Source of the DNA: Propionibacteriaceae bacterium
GTDB lineage: Bacteria > Actinomycetota > Actinomycetes > Propionibacteriales > Propionibacteriaceae
Reading direction: 5' to 3'
DNA length: 5,085 bases
Assembly (NCBI GenBank): GCA_031268065.1
Contig: JAIRXX010000024.1
Location: 1-5,085, forward strand
Part shown: positions 4,091-5,085 of the stretch, piece after piece
How positions within the stretch are numbered: the first letter of the stretch is position 1
Layout: every line of letters begins with the position of its first letter
Made by a program: the position numbers and the translations under genes
Notes under the pieces: model-generated
Databases searched by the model: none
Told to the model about the DNA's origin: nothing
Seen by the model: the letters and a program-made list of their open reading frames with translations, nothing else

Positions 4091-5085
4091 GTGCGGATAT
4101 CCAATCGATTGCCCCGGTCGGCGGACAACGAGATTGCGCGGCTCCGGGCCGAGCTGGCCGGATCGCTGACCGATCTGACCGACACCAACCCGACCCGGCA
4201 TGGGCTGAGCCATCCCAGGATCGCTGAAATCATGGCGCGGGCGGCGCGGGACGGAAGTGAATACCAGCCGCATCCGCGCGGCCTGCGCAGCGCGCGTGAG
4301 GCGTTGGCGGGACGTTTCGGTGGGCATCCAGACGATTTCTGGCTGACTGCCAGCACCTCCGAGGCGTACGGGTGGCTCTTCGCGCTGCTCGCTGATCCGG
4401 GCCAGCAGGTGGCGATACCGGCGCCGGGATATCCGCTGATCGCTCCGTTGGCGAGATTGGCGGCTGTTGGCACCCGGAGCTACCGGACCTTCTATCTGCA
4501 TCCGCACGGCTGGGAGTACGACCTCGACTCGCTCAGCAGCGCGGTCGCCCAGCCCCAAACCCGGGCTTTGGTGGTGGTCAATCCGAACAATCCCACCGGG
4601 GGATACGCCGACCGGGCCGCAGCCTCGGCGATAGCCGACTGCTGCCAGCTAAACGATGTGGCGCTGATCTGCGACGAAGTGTTTTTCGAGAGCGGCGCCA
4701 GCGGCTGTGCCGGGGTGCGGATGGGCGGTCCGGGGTCGTTTAGCCTGCATGGCCTGTCCAAGCTGCTTGCCGCGCCGCAGTTGAAGCTGGCTTGGATTCA
4801 GGCTCCCGGCCTGCCGCCGGATTTGGCGGCTGGGTTGGACCAGATAGCCGACAGCTACCTCTCGGCCAACGCCATCGTGCAGCAAGCGCTGCCCGAATTG
4901 CTCACCCTCGCCGACGAAGTGACCGCCACGCTGCGGACGCGCCTGGAGCGGAACTACTCCGCGCTGCAGGCGGCCTTCGAGGCGGGCGAGCTGCACCGCG
5001 ACGTGGTGGCGGTGGTGCGCTTCCAGGGGCCGAATGCCAACGGCATGCCCGAGTTGCACCGCCTGACGCCGCCGCTGGGTGTGTT
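4091..5085 (+). CDS. fold-type I PLP-dependent aminotransferase (class I/II), 3' end outside window
   Basis: An open frame follows the TAA at 4076 and runs to the window edge, giving 331 residues from GTG 4091; the family is usually about 390, so some 50-60 residues are missing. Class I/II aminotransferase landmarks appear in order: [12 protein letters not shown] (87-98, phosphate-binding turn), APGYPL (111-116), [11 protein letters not shown] (161-171), ICDEVFF (193-199, with D195 contacting the pyridine nitrogen), and [16 protein letters not shown] (220-235, with K224 as the PLP lysine). It would exchange an amino group between an amino acid and a 2-oxo acid in the cytoplasm; the substrate cannot be read. 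Two sites differ from the usual pattern: F198 in place of the common Tyr after D-E-V, and K232 in place of the usual Arg after the lysine. GTG 4091 is chosen because a -10 box lies 6 nt before it and no better start precedes the homologous region. It is divergent from the GroEL-apical-like gene. Confidence 0.85.
   Translation, partial: MRISNRLPRSADNEIARLRAELAGSLTDLTDTNPTRHGLSHPRIAEIMARAARDGSEYQPHPRGLRSAREALAGRFGGHPDDFWLTASTSEAYGWLFALLADPGQQVAIPAPGYPLIAPLARLAAVGTRSYRTFYLHPHGWEYDLDSLSSAVAQPQTRALVVVNPNNPTGGYADRAAASAIADCCQLNDVALICDEVFFESGASGCAGVRMGGPGSFSLHGLSKLLAAPQLKLAWIQAPGLPPDLAAGLDQIADSYLSANAIVQQALPELLTLADEVTATLRTRLERNYSALQAAFEAGELHRDVVAVVRFQGPNANGMPELHRLTPPLGV

Noticed and set aside
3914..4558. 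Minus-strand open frame across the aminotransferase start and the divergent region
   Set aside because: The plus-strand frame carries clear aminotransferase motifs; the antisense frame is Arg/Pro/Gln-rich without recognisable domains.
4649..5059. Minus-strand open frame near the window end
   Set aside because: It is antisense to the PLP-lysine region of the aminotransferase and rich in H, R, Q and G, as expected for a shadow frame.
1..5085. CRISPR arrays, transposases, integrases or rRNA
   Set aside because: No regularly spaced long repeats, no transposase or integrase motifs and no rRNA segments were found on either strand.

Overview
The window looks like chromosomal DNA of a high-GC Gram-positive actinobacterium. 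The G/C-rich third codon positions, two genes that appear to be leaderless (start codon at the predicted transcription start), a tRNA with an encoded CCA, and a secreted multi-SH3b peptidoglycan protein all fit this. The feel is propionibacterial, but that is an impression only and cannot be proved from this sequence.

Layout. (1) 1-142: a complete tRNA-Glu(UUC) on the + strand, with a -10 box just upstream. (2) 143-1324, minus: a Fic-domain AMP-transferase with an N-terminal self-inhibitory helix and a C-terminal winged helix, convergent with the tRNA. Its promoter carries three 12-bp tandem repeats. (3) 1325-1522: intergenic, holding the fic promoter and a strong hairpin terminator for the next gene. 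(4) 1523-2848, minus: a secreted cell-wall protein with a signal peptide, four SH3b repeats and an M15-like zinc peptidase domain. (5) 2849-3170: 322 bases without a gene. Its proximal part, read on the minus strand, is the 5' leader of the SH3b gene. It folds into a long imperfect hairpin whose 7-nt bulge is perfectly complementary to the 7-nt loop of a second hairpin next to the ribosome-binding site. The distal part holds short hairpins and a copy of the 3' end of the upstream gene. (6) 3171-3860, minus: a small protein with one membrane segment followed by a domain that resembles only the first two thirds of the GroEL apical domain, without any chaperonin ATPase domain. (7) 3861-4090: divergent intergenic region with direct and inverted repeats. 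(8) 4091-end, plus: a fold-type I PLP-dependent aminotransferase, cut by the window edge.

How the genes relate. fic, the SH3b hydrolase and the GroEL-apical-like gene all run on the minus strand but are separated by 198 and 322 bases, so they look like separate units rather than one operon. The two strongest candidates for something undescribed are the membrane-tethered GroEL apical fragment (a natural counterpart of the laboratory 'minichaperone') and the pseudoknotted leader RNA of the SH3b/M15 gene. The tRNA-fic junction and the repeat-bearing fic promoter suggest an accessory gene with its own regulation.
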